The notes under the pieces: generated by a model
The model's input: only the letters and a program-made list of their open reading frames with translations
The model's database searches: none
Told to the model about the DNA's origin: nothing
Program-made: the position numbers and the translations under genes
DNA from: Lachnospiraceae bacterium G41
Lineage (GTDB): Bacteria; Bacillota; Clostridia; Lachnospirales; Lachnospiraceae
DNA length: 64,000 nt
Assembly: GCA_900100245.1 (NCBI GenBank)
Contig: FNEU01000008.1
Coordinates: 45,789-109,788 of the forward strand
Direction: 5' to 3'
In this document: piece by piece, positions 55,405 to 64,000 of the stretch
Layout: every line of letters starts with the position of its first letter
Numbering within the stretch: the first letter of the stretch is position 1

Positions 55405-57825
55405 TTAACTTCTTATATCAACATCCAATTTATACTTAAGGTTACCGAGAATCTTCTTAACATACTTATCTACAGAGTCTGCCTCGAAGTCTTCTTCACC
55501 GGGAGTAAATGTAATAGAAAATGCAAGGCTCTTCTTGTCGGAAGGAATATTTTCACCTTCGTAAATATCGAAGAGTTTAACATTTGTAACATACTTGCAG
55601 GCCCCCTTAATAGTATCTTCAACGCTGCCACATGAAACATCCTTGTTCATAAGAAGTGCAAGGTCTCTGTTAACCGATGCGAACTTTGAAAGAGGCTTAA
55701 ATGAAGCCTTGGTATCAAGCGAATAGAGATAATCAAGGTCAATCTCTAAGATATAAGCATCGGTTCTTAAATCAAGTTTCTCTGCCACTTCATAAGTAAC
55801 CTTTCCAAGATAGCCTATTACGTTGTCGCCTTCTTTTATGATGGCTGTCTGATAAGGATGAAGGTATGACTTCTCTCCTGCCTCGTATTTGAATGTTGTG
55901 AAGAACGAATCTGCAACTGCATTTGCTATAGCCTTGAGTGAGAAGAAATCGTACTTTTCACCGAAGATTGCGATGCAAAGAGTCTGCTTCTCATCAGGAT
56001 ATTCCGTCAAAGGAAGGCTCTTTGGAATAAATCTTGATGCAACTTCGAAGAGTTTGCCTTCAAGATTGCCCTTCTTCTGGTTTCTTGAAACCGCATGAAG
56101 CATTGAAGGAGCAAGTGTTGTTCTCATAACGGATAAATCTTCGTTAATGGGATTTAAAATCTTAATTGCTTTTCTTTCTTCTGCATCCTCGGGTAAATCT
56201 AAAAGATTGAAATCCGAAGGTGAAATGAATGAATAATGAATACACTCATATGCACCCTTTGCACAGAGATCTTTCTTTAATTTGAGTTCTTTTTTCTGCT
56301 TTGCATTTAAGCCGCCCATGGTAACCTGAGCATCGGGTAAAAATGTATCAACGATATGGTCGTAACCATACATTCTGATAACTTCTTCCGCTACATCCGG
56401 ATAGCTTTCCATATCTTCTCTGTATGCGGGAATCATAAGCGTTAACTCATCACCGTTTGCCTTGGGATCAAATGAAAGGTTTGAAAGGATTCTTACGATA
56501 TCTTCTGTAGGTACTTCGATACCGAGTACTCTGTTAACCTTAGCAATACTAACCTTCATTTCCTTAGGCTCGATGGAATTGCCTGTATTAACATCTACAT
56601 GAGTACAGGAAACTTTACCGCATTCTAATTCTTCTACCAAATGAAGAGCTCTCTTCATTGCATTGAATGTGGAATATTCATCAACACCTTTTTCATATTT
56701 TGCGGAAGCATCGGTTCTCTTACCGAGTGCTCTTGATGTCTTTCTGATGTTATCTCTTGCAAACTTAGCAGATTCGAACAGTACTTCCTTGGTTGTATCT
56801 CTGATCTCGGAATTAAGACCGCCCATAACACCTGCGATTGCAACGGGCTTAACACCGTCACAAATTACAAGGTTGTTGGTTGTAAGTTCGTATTCCTGTT
56901 CGTCGAGAGTTACAATCTTTTCCTTGTCTTCAGCACGTCTTACGACAATCTTGTTTCCTTCGATATAATCGCAGTCAAATGCATGCATGGGCTGACCCAT
57001 TTCAAGTGATACATAGTTTGTAATATCAACCATGTTTGAAATAGGCATCTGTCCGACAAGCGCAAGTCTTCTCTGCATCCATAAGGGCGATTCTTTTATG
57101 ATTACATCATGAACATAATGTCCGATGTATCTCGGGCAAATATCGGGAGCGATTACTTCTACAGTGAAGCCGTCCTTTGTTACGCTGTCTTCATGATATT
57201 CAAGCGAAGGAGCCTTATATTCTCTGTTAAGTACTGCCGCAACTTCTCTTGCAATACCTGTGATGCACTGGCAGTCAGGTCTGTTTGCTGTGATTGATAC
57301 ATCGAAAATAAAATCATCGATTCCGACGATGGGCTTAATATCTGCACCTACTTCACATGAATCGTCAAGCAGTAAAAGTCCGTTATATGATGCGCCGGGA
57401 TACATACCGTCAGCTACACCGATTTCAACACCCGAGCAAAGCATACCTTCGGAATCAATACCGCGAAGTTTGCCTTTTTTAATTGTCATAACGCCTTCAA
57501 CTGTCTTATGATCTTTAGCTGTCGCAAATACTGTTGCGCCGTCCAATGCAACAGGGAATTTCTTGCCTGCACATACATTGTCCGCGCCACAGCAAATCTG
57601 CAATAATTCAGGCTGACCTACATCAACTTTACATACATGAAGATGTGTGTCGGGAATGGGCTCGCATTCTTTTACGAGACCAACAACAACGCCCGAAATA
57701 TCTTTACCAATTTCAATTACTTCTTCAACTTCGAATCCGCAGGAGAATAATTTCTCTTCAAGGACTGAAGGTGCTATATCTTCTATATCTACATATTCTT
57801 TTAACCAACTTAAGGGTACTAACAT
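55405..57825 (-). CDS. pheT: phenylalanyl-tRNA synthetase beta subunit
   Basis: PheT forms the alpha2-beta2 enzyme charging tRNA-Phe. The 806 residues have the N-terminal B1 domain, the EMAP-II-like tRNA-binding domain (about 40-150, VVGLVKECEPIPDTHLHVCKVDVG), and the B3/B4 editing domain. B5 and the class II-like core (about 480-690) follow, then the C-terminal anticodon-binding FDX-ACB domain (FKPLSKFASVNRDLALLMNKD onward). GAGAGG precedes the ATG. It lies 21 bases after pheS. Confidence 0.97.
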   Translation of the reverse strand: MLVPLSWLKEYVDIEDIAPSVLEEKLFSCGFEVEEVIEIGKDISGVVVGLVKECEPIPDTHLHVCKVDVGQPELLQICCGADNVCAGKKFPVALDGATVFATAKDHKTVEGVMTIKKGKLRGIDSEGMLCSGVEIGVADGMYPGASYNGLLLLDDSCEVGADIKPIVGIDDFIFDVSITANRPDCQCITGIAREVAAVLNREYKAPSLEYHEDSVTKDGFTVEVIAPDICPRYIGHYVHDVIIKESPLWMQRRLALVGQMPISNMVDITNYVSLEMGQPMHAFDCDYIEGNKIVVRRAEDKEKIVTLDEQEYELTTNNLVICDGVKPVAIAGVMGGLNSEIRDTTKEVLFESAKFARDNIRKTSRALGKRTDASAKYEKGVDEYSTFNAMKRALHLVEELECGKVSCTHVDVNTGNSIEPKEMKVSIAKVNRVLGIEVPTEDIVRILSNLSFDPKANGDELTLMIPAYREDMESYPDVAEEVIRMYGYDHIVDTFLPDAQVTMGGLNAKQKKELKLKKDLCAKGAYECIHYSFISPSDFNLLDLPEDAEERKAIKILNPINEDLSVMRTTLAPSMLHAVSRNQKKGNLEGKLFEVASRFIPKSLPLTEYPDEKQTLCIAIFGEKYDFFSLKAIANAVADSFFTTFKYEAGEKSYLHPYQTAIIKEGDNVIGYLGKVTYEVAEKLDLRTDAYILEIDLDYLYSLDTKASFKPLSKFASVNRDLALLMNKDVSCGSVEDTIKGACKYVTNVKLFDIYEGENIPSDKKSLAFSITFTPGEEDFEADSVDKYVKKILGNLKYKLDVDIRS

Positions 57826-57846
57826 AGTTTTAACCTCTCTTATCTC

Positions 57847-58878
57847 TTAGTTATCATCAATCTGCTTAAGAACATTTAAATCCGATTCAAACAACAGCTT
57901 AATGTTGTTGATACCGTACTTAAGCATTGCAGTTCTCTCAATACCGATACCGAAAGCAAGTCCCGAATATTCATCGGAATCGATACCACAGTTTTCAAGA
58001 ACTTTCTTGTTAACAATACCTGCACCGAGGATTTCTATCCAGCCTGTGCCCTTGCAAAGCTTGCAGCCTTTGCCGCCGCACTCGAAACAGCTGACATCTA
58101 CTTCAACAGAAGGCTCCGTGAACGGGAAGTATGAAGGACGAAGTCTGGTAGTGGTTTCTTCTCCGTAAATCTTTTTAACAAACACATCAAGCATTCCCTT
58201 AAGGTCGCAAAGTGTAATCTTCTTATCTACTACAAGACCTTCCATCTGTGTGAACATGGGTGAATGTGTAGCATCATCATCAGATCTAAATACCTTACCC
58301 GGAGATAAAATCTTAATGGGCGGTTTGGTATTTTCCATTACATGAATCTGACCCGATGATGTCTGAGTTCTTAAAAGAAACTCAGGTGATAAATAGAATG
58401 TATCCTGCATGTCTCTGGCCGGATGATCAGCGGGTGTATTAAGAGCCGTGAAGTTGTAGTAATCGTTTTCGATTTCTGTTCCTTCGTAAATGGTAAATCC
58501 CATACCGGCGAAAACATCGATGAGCTGATTTCTCATCTGTGTAATAGGATGAAGATTTCCCTTAGCCTCACATTCGGCATCTATGGTTACATCTATCTTT
58601 TCTTTCTCGTATCTTTCTTTTAATTCCTTGGCCTTCATCTTGGCATCAAGATCTTCAAAGACTTCGGTAGCCCAGCTTTTAAGTTCGTTAACCTGCTTGC
58701 CGTACTCAGCTTTTTCTTCGTTGGGAATATTCTTCATTTCCTTCATAAGCTGACCGATTTCACCTGTTTTGGAATCAAGATATTTCTTTCTTAATTCAAA
58801 AGCAGTCGCTCTCGAAACCGCATTCTTTTCAATACTGTCGAGAATTTCCTGTTTGAGTGAAGTTAATTTTTCGTTCAT
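57847..58878 (-). CDS. pheS: phenylalanyl-tRNA synthetase alpha subunit
   Basis: PheS is the catalytic subunit. The 343 residues have an N-terminal coiled coil (about 1-85) and class II motifs 1-3, including [34 protein letters not shown] and the end [19 protein letters not shown] CxxCxxKxC-like metal ribbon ([16 protein letters not shown]) is also visible. Expression is controlled by the T-box leader immediately upstream (58899-59171). Confidence 0.98.
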   Translation of the reverse strand: MNEKLTSLKQEILDSIEKNAVSRATAFELRKKYLDSKTGEIGQLMKEMKNIPNEEKAEYGKQVNELKSWATEVFEDLDAKMKAKELKERYEKEKIDVTIDAECEAKGNLHPITQMRNQLIDVFAGMGFTIYEGTEIENDYYNFTALNTPADHPARDMQDTFYLSPEFLLRTQTSSGQIHVMENTKPPIKILSPGKVFRSDDDATHSPMFTQMEGLVVDKKITLCDLKGMLDVFVKKIYGEETTTRLRPSYFPFTEPSVEVDVSCFECGGKGCKLCKGTGWIEILGAGIVNKKVLENCGIDSDEYSGLAFGIGIERTAMLKYGINNIKLLFESDLNVLKQIDDN

Positions 58879-58898
58879 TTCTATCTCCTTATAAATTT

Positions 58899-59171
58899 AA
58901 AAATCCCGTAAAGACTTCTCTTTACGGGACGTAATATACGCGGTACCACCCATATTCATTAGGCATATTATGTAAACCTAATGCACTCATTCCAGTTAAC
59001 GCCTTCATACGTGCAAACCTACTTATCCGGTCAATCAACCGTCATTTTTCAATCTGCAAGCTCCGGTGTGAAATTAATCTTTTATCATTGTCTTAAGAAA
59101 GCTTTCAGCGTATCACTTTCTCTCTCTGGAAGAATAATAAAGACTTTTGCACCATCAATGCTTTTAATTCA
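58899..59171 (-). ncRNA. T-box riboswitch (tRNA-Phe) leader of pheS
   Basis: On the minus strand the T-box sequence GGGTGGTACCGCG at 58939-58951 is followed by a terminator hairpin (GTCCCGTAAAG pairing with CTTTACGGGA, then TTTTTAAA; 58899-58930). Upstream, GGTG (59150-59153) pairs with CACC at the base of stem I, and the triplet just 5' of that CACC is TTC (59070-59072), a Phe codon, as expected for the specifier. Uncharged tRNA-Phe should stabilise the antiterminator and allow transcription of pheS-pheT and downstream genes. Confidence 0.93.
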
Positions 59172-59177
59172 AAAATT

Positions 59178-59207
59178 ATTATATTAGCAAATAATCCCTA
59201 AAGTCAA
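59178..59207 (-). promoter_or_regulatory. promoter of the pheS T-box transcript
   Basis: TTGACT, an 18-base spacer and a perfect TATAAT on the minus strand place the transcript start near 59171, just 5' of stem I. Confidence 0.7.
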
Positions 59208-59213
59208 TACAAA

Positions 59214-60065
59214 TTATTCTATTTCGACTTCAGGAGGTTTGTTCTTCTCTTTTTCTTTCTTGTTAAAGTAAACATTTATGATTCCGCCGAACATAAACAG
59301 TACGGACAGCGTATAAACCCAGATAAGCATGATGATGACCGTTGCCATCGAGCCGTAAAGGTTAAATGTTGAATAATGCATGAGGTAGAAGTTAAACGCA
59401 AAGTTAAAAAGCGTCCAGGTTGTACCTGCAAAAAGTGCTCCTCTCCACTGCTTACGCGGTCTCGTTTTCTTATCGGGAACCCATGCATATACAAATGTAA
59501 GCATGAACGCATAGAAAATCCACTGAAGCAGGAATCGTAAGTTAAAGATTGCTTCCAGCCATCCGAAATGGAAGCCGAAATATTCTCCCAAAAGATCGTA
59601 AATATAGTTGATGAACACTACAACCGCAACCATGATTACAATCGCTACAGCAAAGATGAGTGAATATACAATGGCTTTTAATCGTAAAAGAATAAAATTC
59701 GAAAGTTCCGCACATCCGTTAATAACATTAAGTCCGCTCTTAATGCCCTGTATGCCTTTGGCTGCAGACCATAAAAGAATCAAAGTCGTAATCGAGAGAA
59801 TCGCAGGTGAATGGCCGTATAGCTGATTGATGATATTAAGAGTAAGGGAGTCAAGTGCTTCCGGAAGAACCTTGGATAAGAAATCAAGAACTCCTTCCTG
59901 GCTAAGCGGAGTTAAAGGAATTATCGAAAAAACCAAAAGAACGGTCGGGAATATCGCAAGAAATACAAAAAAGGCAACACTCGATGCAAATAATCTCGCA
60001 TTGGTTTGCCGATACATCATTGATATTTCCATGTACCCATTAAAAAAAGCTTTTATTTTCTTCAT
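59214..60065 (-). CDS. YihY/BrkB family membrane protein
   Basis: The 283-residue protein has six membrane helices and the family pattern: ASSVAFFVFLAIFPTVLLVFSIIP, a region with LLILWSAAKGIQGI and GLNVINGC, and RPRKQWRGALFAGTTWTLFNFAFNFY. Once called ribonuclease BN by mistake, the family is of unclear function, perhaps a transporter. The ATG at 60065 is preferred to upstream TTG because the latter overlaps the 3' end of the 6S RNA; no strong Shine-Dalgarno is visible. Confidence 0.9.
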   Translation of the reverse strand: MKKIKAFFNGYMEISMMYRQTNARLFASSVAFFVFLAIFPTVLLVFSIIPLTPLSQEGVLDFLSKVLPEALDSLTLNIINQLYGHSPAILSITTLILLWSAAKGIQGIKSGLNVINGCAELSNFILLRLKAIVYSLIFAVAIVIMVAVVVFINYIYDLLGEYFGFHFGWLEAIFNLRFLLQWIFYAFMLTFVYAWVPDKKTRPRKQWRGALFAGTTWTLFNFAFNFYLMHYSTFNLYGSMATVIIMLIWVYTLSVLFMFGGIINVYFNKKEKEKNKPPEVEIE

Positions 60066-60069
60066 AATA

Positions 60070-60246
60070 AACAACCCGAAACATGATCTCGCATTTTGAC
60101 TCCTAGCGAATAGCTAGGTGGGTGTCCGCAAATAAATTTCTGCCTTCCAACGGATAAAGCTTACATGGCCTGACATAGATTTAAAGATATAGGATTCCCG
60201 TTTAAAGTGATGTAGGGTCAAAATAGCAAGTCGTCATATTCCAGGT
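60070..60246 (-). ncRNA. ssrS: 6S RNA
   Basis: The minus-strand transcript would begin ACCTGG at 60246, seven bases after a TATAAT box. Its 5' end ACCTGGAATATGA pairs with TCATGTTTCGGGT at the 3' end over 13 consecutive pairs. After a small internal loop CTTGC(T)ATTTTGAC pairs with GTCAAAATGCGAG over another 13, giving the long closing stem of 6S RNA. The 3' half has GGACACCCACCTAGC-loop-GCTAGG, matching the conserved CACCT hairpin of known 6S RNAs. The centre is poorly paired, as expected for the open bubble that mimics a melted promoter. Length about 177 nt is normal. Confidence 0.83.
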
Positions 60247-60252
60247 GCTTTT

Positions 60253-60281
60253 ATTATAACTTATTTGCATTGAAAAATCAA
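60253..60281 (-). promoter_or_regulatory. promoter of 6S RNA
   Basis: On the minus strand TTGATT (60276-60281), a 17-base spacer and a perfect TATAAT (60253-60258) lead directly into the 6S RNA. Confidence 0.8.
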
Positions 60282-60315
60282 TCTGTATTAAAGTCCAAAG
60301 ACACTCTAAAAGAAA

Positions 60316-60347
60316 GAGGCCCGACACCGATTAAGGTATCAGGCCTC
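60316..60347 (-). terminator. terminator of the large repeat protein gene
   Basis: GAGGCCTGATACC and GGTGTCGGGCCTC form a stem of thirteen pairs with wobble positions, followed on the minus strand by TTTCTTTTAG. It lies 15 bases after the stop of the gene at 60362. Confidence 0.85.
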
Positions 60348-60361
60348 AGTATAAATTATAC

Positions 60362-63300
60362 TTAATCCTCTTTAGCGATTATCTTTCCTTTGTAAACACT
60401 GTACAGATATAAAGGTCCTGCCCAAGGCACTTTAGGATCTGCCTCAAAGCCTTTTCCTCCAAGAGTTACACTGTAATCAACATCCTCATATGTGTAATCA
60501 AATATAAGAGTAATGTCCTCATGCAGTTCAAGGAAATGAAGAACATCGTAAGGAAGCGAATCTTCCACATTCCAATATACTGTCTGTTTACCGCCGAGCT
60601 CTGCTGCAATATTAAGCTTTAAGAAAAGTTCGTCAAGATAATTAGGTATCTTCTTGGGTTCTTCTTCCTCTTCTTCCTCAGGTTCTGTGACTTCTTCCCA
60701 CAAAGCATAAACGGTTGTATCAGCTGTAAATACAGTATCCGTAGTTATCTTTGTTCCGTTCTCTACAGCCGTAAACCATCCGAGGAACTTATAGCCTTCA
60801 AGCGTAGGTTCGGGAATTGTATCAAGCTTAAACTGCGAATTGGTTATGGCTGATATTACATCATATGATCCGCCATTAGCTTCGAATGTAATGGTATAGA
60901 TAATCTCATCCTCTCCAAATTGTGCTGTATATGTAGCATCACCGGTTACTTTAGTTATAACAGGATCCCAGCCAGTGAAGTAATAAGTTTTATTATCCAC
61001 ATTATCCTTAGAAGGTGCTCCGTCATATGAAGGCATGCTGCCATATTCGTACTCTTTGCTTTCAAGTACTTCATCACCATTCATAAACTTAACGGTATAC
61101 TTATTGATAATCCATTTAGCGTAGTAGGTCTTCTTGCCTGATTCTTTATCAGAGATAACCGTAACCTTATCTCCGCTAAAGTCTTTGGTTTCATACCAGC
61201 CGTCAAAAGTATGACCGTCTTTTTTAAGATCCTCGGCTGTAGGAAGCTTTGTTCCTTCTCCGTAAGTGTAAGTTTTAACGTCGTTATTTAAAACAGTTCC
61301 GTCATCTAATTCAAGTACAACTTCATAATCTGTTGTTTTAATCGTAAAAGTCCAGTTATTATCCAATACAACCGGTTCATAGTTAGTACCGCCAGCAACG
61401 TTAATCTTAACCTTATATGTGCCGGGTTCTTTGGGAGCTGATTCGAGTTTATTATCCTTATCATCATAATAAACAACTTCAAATGTTACCATTCCGTCAA
61501 GTGATGAATTAAGTTTAACCGATGCTTCTTTTACGTTACCATCATAAGTACAGTCTTGGTCGGGAACAGTAACATCAAAATCCGAAGCCTTAGGTGTTGC
61601 TTTTCCGATAGTAAAGTTCCATGAGTCACTCTCTAAGTCGTCCTTACCATAAAAGTTATCGCCCTCAGCAAAGCTTATCTTAACCTTATACTTACCATTA
61701 TCCTTGGGTTTACCTGTTAAAGGTTTTTCATCGCTGCCATAATAAGTAACACTATACTCTCCAATACCTTCCGGAAGGCCAGTAATCGTAACCTCTTTCT
61801 CGTTACCGTCATATGTGGTATCGGAAGGAATATCTACTTTAAAGTCAGATGTTGAAGGAGTGGCTTTGTCAATTTTAAATTTCCAACTGTCACTAGTAAG
61901 ATTCTCTATTCCGTTAAAGTTATTACCGCCTGCGATATTAAGCTTAAATGTATATTCTCCGGCTTTCTTAGGCGGCTCTGAAAGTTTATCGCTGCCTTGG
62001 TAATAATTTACAGTTATTTCTCCCATTCCGGTTTTTCCTTCTATGGGACCCGGAGTAACTGTTTTTCCATTTCCGTCATAGGTTAAGCTATCAGGATAAC
62101 TAACAGAAATATCTGTAAATTTTGGATTAACTTTTTTAATCGTAAACTTCCAATCATCTTTAGAAAGATTTTCTGCGCTATTAAAGTTTTTGCCTGAATC
62201 ATCTACATTCAGTTTAAATGTATACTCTCCTGCATCTTTAGGTTCGCCTTCAATAGCAACTCCGTCTTTAAAATAGTCAACACTGATTTTTCCTATATCT
62301 GAAAGATCATCTATAAGATCTACTGATGGGGTTTTTCCTTTTCCGTCATAATCAGTATCTTTGGGGTTTGTTACAACAAAATCATCTACTGTAGGAGTCC
62401 GCTTTTCGATGGTAAATTTCCAGTCTGCACTTGATAATTCTGCTGCAGCATATCCTTTGTCCTCCGGAATAATAATCTTAAAAGAATATGTACCGGCATC
62501 AACAGGAGCATTTTCAAGTTCGATTCCTTCACTGTCATAGTATTTTACCTGCGGCTCACCCATTCCTACAACATGGTCATCGACACCAACTATTACAGAA
62601 ATTTTGTCACCGTTATATTCTATTGTCCACGTCTCTTTATCCAGCCCGGGAATAGAAATAGTTAACAAATCCAAAGTAGGAGTACCCTTACCTACTGTAA
62701 ACTCAATATCCCTGGATTCAGCAAATTCTGATGCATAATCTGTAAGGTAATCCCCATTACATTGCTCTGAAAGAAATCTTAATTTATATTTCTTTCCTTC
62801 AGTTAATGTCGAAGGAATTCTTACAAATGATTCTGCAGATCCTAATGCTTCTTCAGATACATCAGCAACTTTTGCGTATGAAAGAAGATTATTATTTTCA
62901 TCAACAAGTATTACGGAAAGGTACTCATTTTCACCTGTAACAGCATCCTCATAAGAAAATAAAACTGTTCCGCCGTTAGCTACATCTCCGCTTCCGATTC
63001 TGTTTATTTTCAAGTCATCTCTGCCTTCTGATACAGTATCATGTAAAGTAAATTTCCATTCAACAATATCTCCATCTCCGAAGTTTACGATAGGCTCCAT
63101 TTCAGATTCGCCTAAAACTACTGATGATTTGCCACCTGTGGCGGCAGATGTAAAGATTAAAGATCCAAGATTTAAATTTAAAGCGGGACGGATGGCAATT
63201 TTACTGGTACTGACATAGTAGCCAGTCCCGAAGACGTTGCCAGTATCGAGGACAAGCGCGGCGTTGTCAGGAGAGTAGCCCGGCGAGCGCAACCACCAAT

Positions 63301-64000
63301 CGCTTGCTCCGTTACCGCTCACCCAAGCTCCATTATGCTTCGCATAGTCTGTCGAAATAACTTTTCTTGTATCAGTTGATTTATCATTACCGGTAAAACC
63401 AAATGATGTATCTTCAGATTCCGCTATGGATAAAAGAAATATTTTATCCGTAGTTTTATTTCCACCTTTCGTTCCATGTTCCGGATTATCATCGTTTACA
63501 ACTAAAGTATCCGCTATTGCTCCCCGTTCAATATCCACAAAAGCATCATGTAAAAATCCACCGGATGTTTCATTAAGCCATGTGCGGATAGAACTGCCTT
63601 CCCACGTGATTGATGTATATGTTTCATTATAGCTTTTGCAATCAAGGCCATGATTGGCAAGCATAAAAAGCTGTCCATTTGAATTGCTTAATACTCTCCA
63701 TTTAATCGGTTCGACTTTATATCCACCTTCTCCGTCGCTGCTCTGAGGATATGTACCGAAATACACATTGCTCTTCTGTGCACCTTCAATGTAATCAGCT
63801 TCACCATTTACAACAAGATTAATATTCTTCGCAACAGGTTTGGTTTTAGGAGCAGTTAAATCTATTAATTCAGATGAATAATCGGTTTTTTTATCTCCAT
63901 TGCACTGCTCATTAAATACATATAATTTACATCCGTCAGGTGTACCGGGTTTTATATTAATTGAGGCTTCTCCGCTGCTATTGGTACATTTTGCAATATT
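60362..64000 (-). CDS. large secreted-type repeat protein with DUF6273 domain (partial, runs off right edge)
   Basis: The frame stays open to the window edge, so the GTG at 63766 is internal; at least 1212 residues are present and the true start lies outside. From the visible N-terminus there is an Ig-like segment, then a DUF6273 domain (about 63175-63770: FGTYPQSSDGEGGYKVEPIKWRVL in two blocks, WWLRSPG, IRPALNL). A beta domain follows, then five MBG/Ig-like repeats marked TYDGN and W-K/N-F-T-I ends. Three InlB/Listeria-Bacteroides repeats follow (GWYE, GWDP, GWFT), and finally an acidic linker and a short C-terminal domain. No LPxTG is seen. Presumably a surface or secreted adhesin; ligand unknown. 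Confidence 0.88.
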   Translation of the reverse strand, partial: NIAKCTNSSGEASINIKPGTPDGCKLYVFNEQCNGDKKTDYSSELIDLTAPKTKPVAKNINLVVNGEADYIEGAQKSNVYFGTYPQSSDGEGGYKVEPIKWRVLSNSNGQLFMLANHGLDCKSYNETYTSITWEGSSIRTWLNETSGGFLHDAFVDIERGAIADTLVVNDDNPEHGTKGGNKTTDKIFLLSIAESEDTSFGFTGNDKSTDTRKVISTDYAKHNGAWVSGNGASDWWLRSPGYSPDNAALVLDTGNVFGTGYYVSTSKIAIRPALNLNLGSLIFTSAATGGKSSVVLGESEMEPIVNFGDGDIVEWKFTLHDTVSEGRDDLKINRIGSGDVANGGTVLFSYEDAVTGENEYLSVILVDENNNLLSYAKVADVSEEALGSAESFVRIPSTLTEGKKYKLRFLSEQCNGDYLTDYASEFAESRDIEFTVGKGTPTLDLLTISIPGLDKETWTIEYNGDKISVIVGVDDHVVGMGEPQVKYYDSEGIELENAPVDAGTYSFKIIIPEDKGYAAAELSSADWKFTIEKRTPTVDDFVVTNPKDTDYDGKGKTPSVDLIDDLSDIGKISVDYFKDGVAIEGEPKDAGEYTFKLNVDDSGKNFNSAENLSKDDWKFTIKKVNPKFTDISVSYPDSLTYDGNGKTVTPGPIEGKTGMGEITVNYYQGSDKLSEPPKKAGEYTFKLNIAGGNNFNGIENLTSDSWKFKIDKATPSTSDFKVDIPSDTTYDGNEKEVTITGLPEGIGEYSVTYYGSDEKPLTGKPKDNGKYKVKISFAEGDNFYGKDDLESDSWNFTIGKATPKASDFDVTVPDQDCTYDGNVKEASVKLNSSLDGMVTFEVVYYDDKDNKLESAPKEPGTYKVKINVAGGTNYEPVVLDNNWTFTIKTTDYEVVLELDDGTVLNNDVKTYTYGEGTKLPTAEDLKKDGHTFDGWYETKDFSGDKVTVISDKESGKKTYYAKWIINKYTVKFMNGDEVLESKEYEYGSMPSYDGAPSKDNVDNKTYYFTGWDPVITKVTGDATYTAQFGEDEIIYTITFEANGGSYDVISAITNSQFKLDTIPEPTLEGYKFLGWFTAVENGTKITTDTVFTADTTVYALWEEVTEPEEEEEEEPKKIPNYLDELFLKLNIAAELGGKQTVYWNVEDSLPYDVLHFLELHEDITLIFDYTYEDVDYSVTLGGKGFEADPKVPWAGPLYLYSVYKGKIIAKED
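63186..63320. other. GC-rich NNY-codon patch in the DUF6273 domain, candidate DGR variable region
   Basis: Over this stretch the coding strand uses codons such as AAC, TAC, GAC, AGC, ACC, GTC and GCC/GCG in the segment from WWLRSPG to IRPAL. The rest of the gene is AT-rich and uses A/T-ending codons. The pattern is what adenine-directed mutagenesis of AAY codons leaves in variable regions. No template repeat or reverse transcriptase is visible in this window. Confidence 0.5.

Noticed and set aside
1..64000. Mobile elements, prophage or defence islands
   Set aside because: No transposase, integrase, terminal repeat pair, phage structural gene or defence gene is recognisable; the window is almost entirely core chromosome.

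Overview
The window is a low-GC chromosome segment of an anaerobic Firmicute, most likely a member of the Lachnospiraceae (Butyrivibrio, Roseburia or Pseudobutyrivibrio type). The grounds are the gene families (DUF5688, DUF1836, YerC, DUF4349 lipoprotein, M16C peptidase, monofunctional BirA, HemW), strong GGAGG ribosome binding sites, TTGACA-17-TATAAT promoters, a T-box in front of pheST and large Glu-rich surface or cytoplasmic proteins. This assignment comes from family recognition, not from a database search. Most genes lie on the minus strand. I see no insertion sequence, prophage or CRISPR array.

Region by region. 1-6189: start of glyQS, then recO-era-DUF4349 lipoprotein, then an M16C metallopeptidase. 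6265-12147: an unusual EAL phosphodiesterase with a C-terminal repeat solenoid, an unknown protein, a degenerate sigma-70-like protein, a rhomboid-like membrane protein and MetA. 12187-24309: DNA ligase, a pseudouridine synthase, an SH3 membrane protein, tRNA-Arg, a DUF5688 protein, EF-P, ThiN, BirA, DprA, ComM and PilT. 24469-29520: an HD-GYP protein, HemW, LepA and S20 with a UUG start. 29629-34845: a 1506-residue flavoprotein with an enormous acidic tail, plus a DUF1836 regulator. 35069-41068: YerC, a degenerate M23 protein, cold-shock protein, a eukaryote-type HisA, DapB, DapA, and the YigZ-ThyA-DHFR group. 41267-48975: a class A penicillin-binding protein, a cluster of membrane-anchored FecR, SH3 and zinc-ribbon proteins, tRNA-Thr and a DUF3048 lipoprotein. 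49066-52334: a MoxR-DUF58-membrane protein operon. 52642-59171: a Phe T-box followed by pheS-pheT-small membrane protein-M18 peptidase-queA. 59214-64000: YihY, 6S RNA, and a large secreted-type repeat protein with a DUF6273 domain that runs off the right edge.

The most noteworthy items are these. (1) The DUF6273 domain at 63180-63325 has a GC-rich, NNY-codon patch that looks like a diversity-generating retroelement variable region. (2) A c-di-GMP phosphodiesterase is fused to a GIG-repeat solenoid of about 28 residues per turn. (3) A flavin oxidoreductase carries an acidic tail of about 1000 residues. (4) A sigma-70 paralogue keeps regions 1.1, 2 and 3 but has lost the promoter-recognition parts. 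(5) There is a yeast-like HisA. (6) A 6S RNA with a clear promoter and long closing stem is not represented by any reading frame. Starts were moved downstream of the longest open frame wherever a Shine-Dalgarno, a tRNA or a terminator decided the matter, and each such case is noted in the entry.
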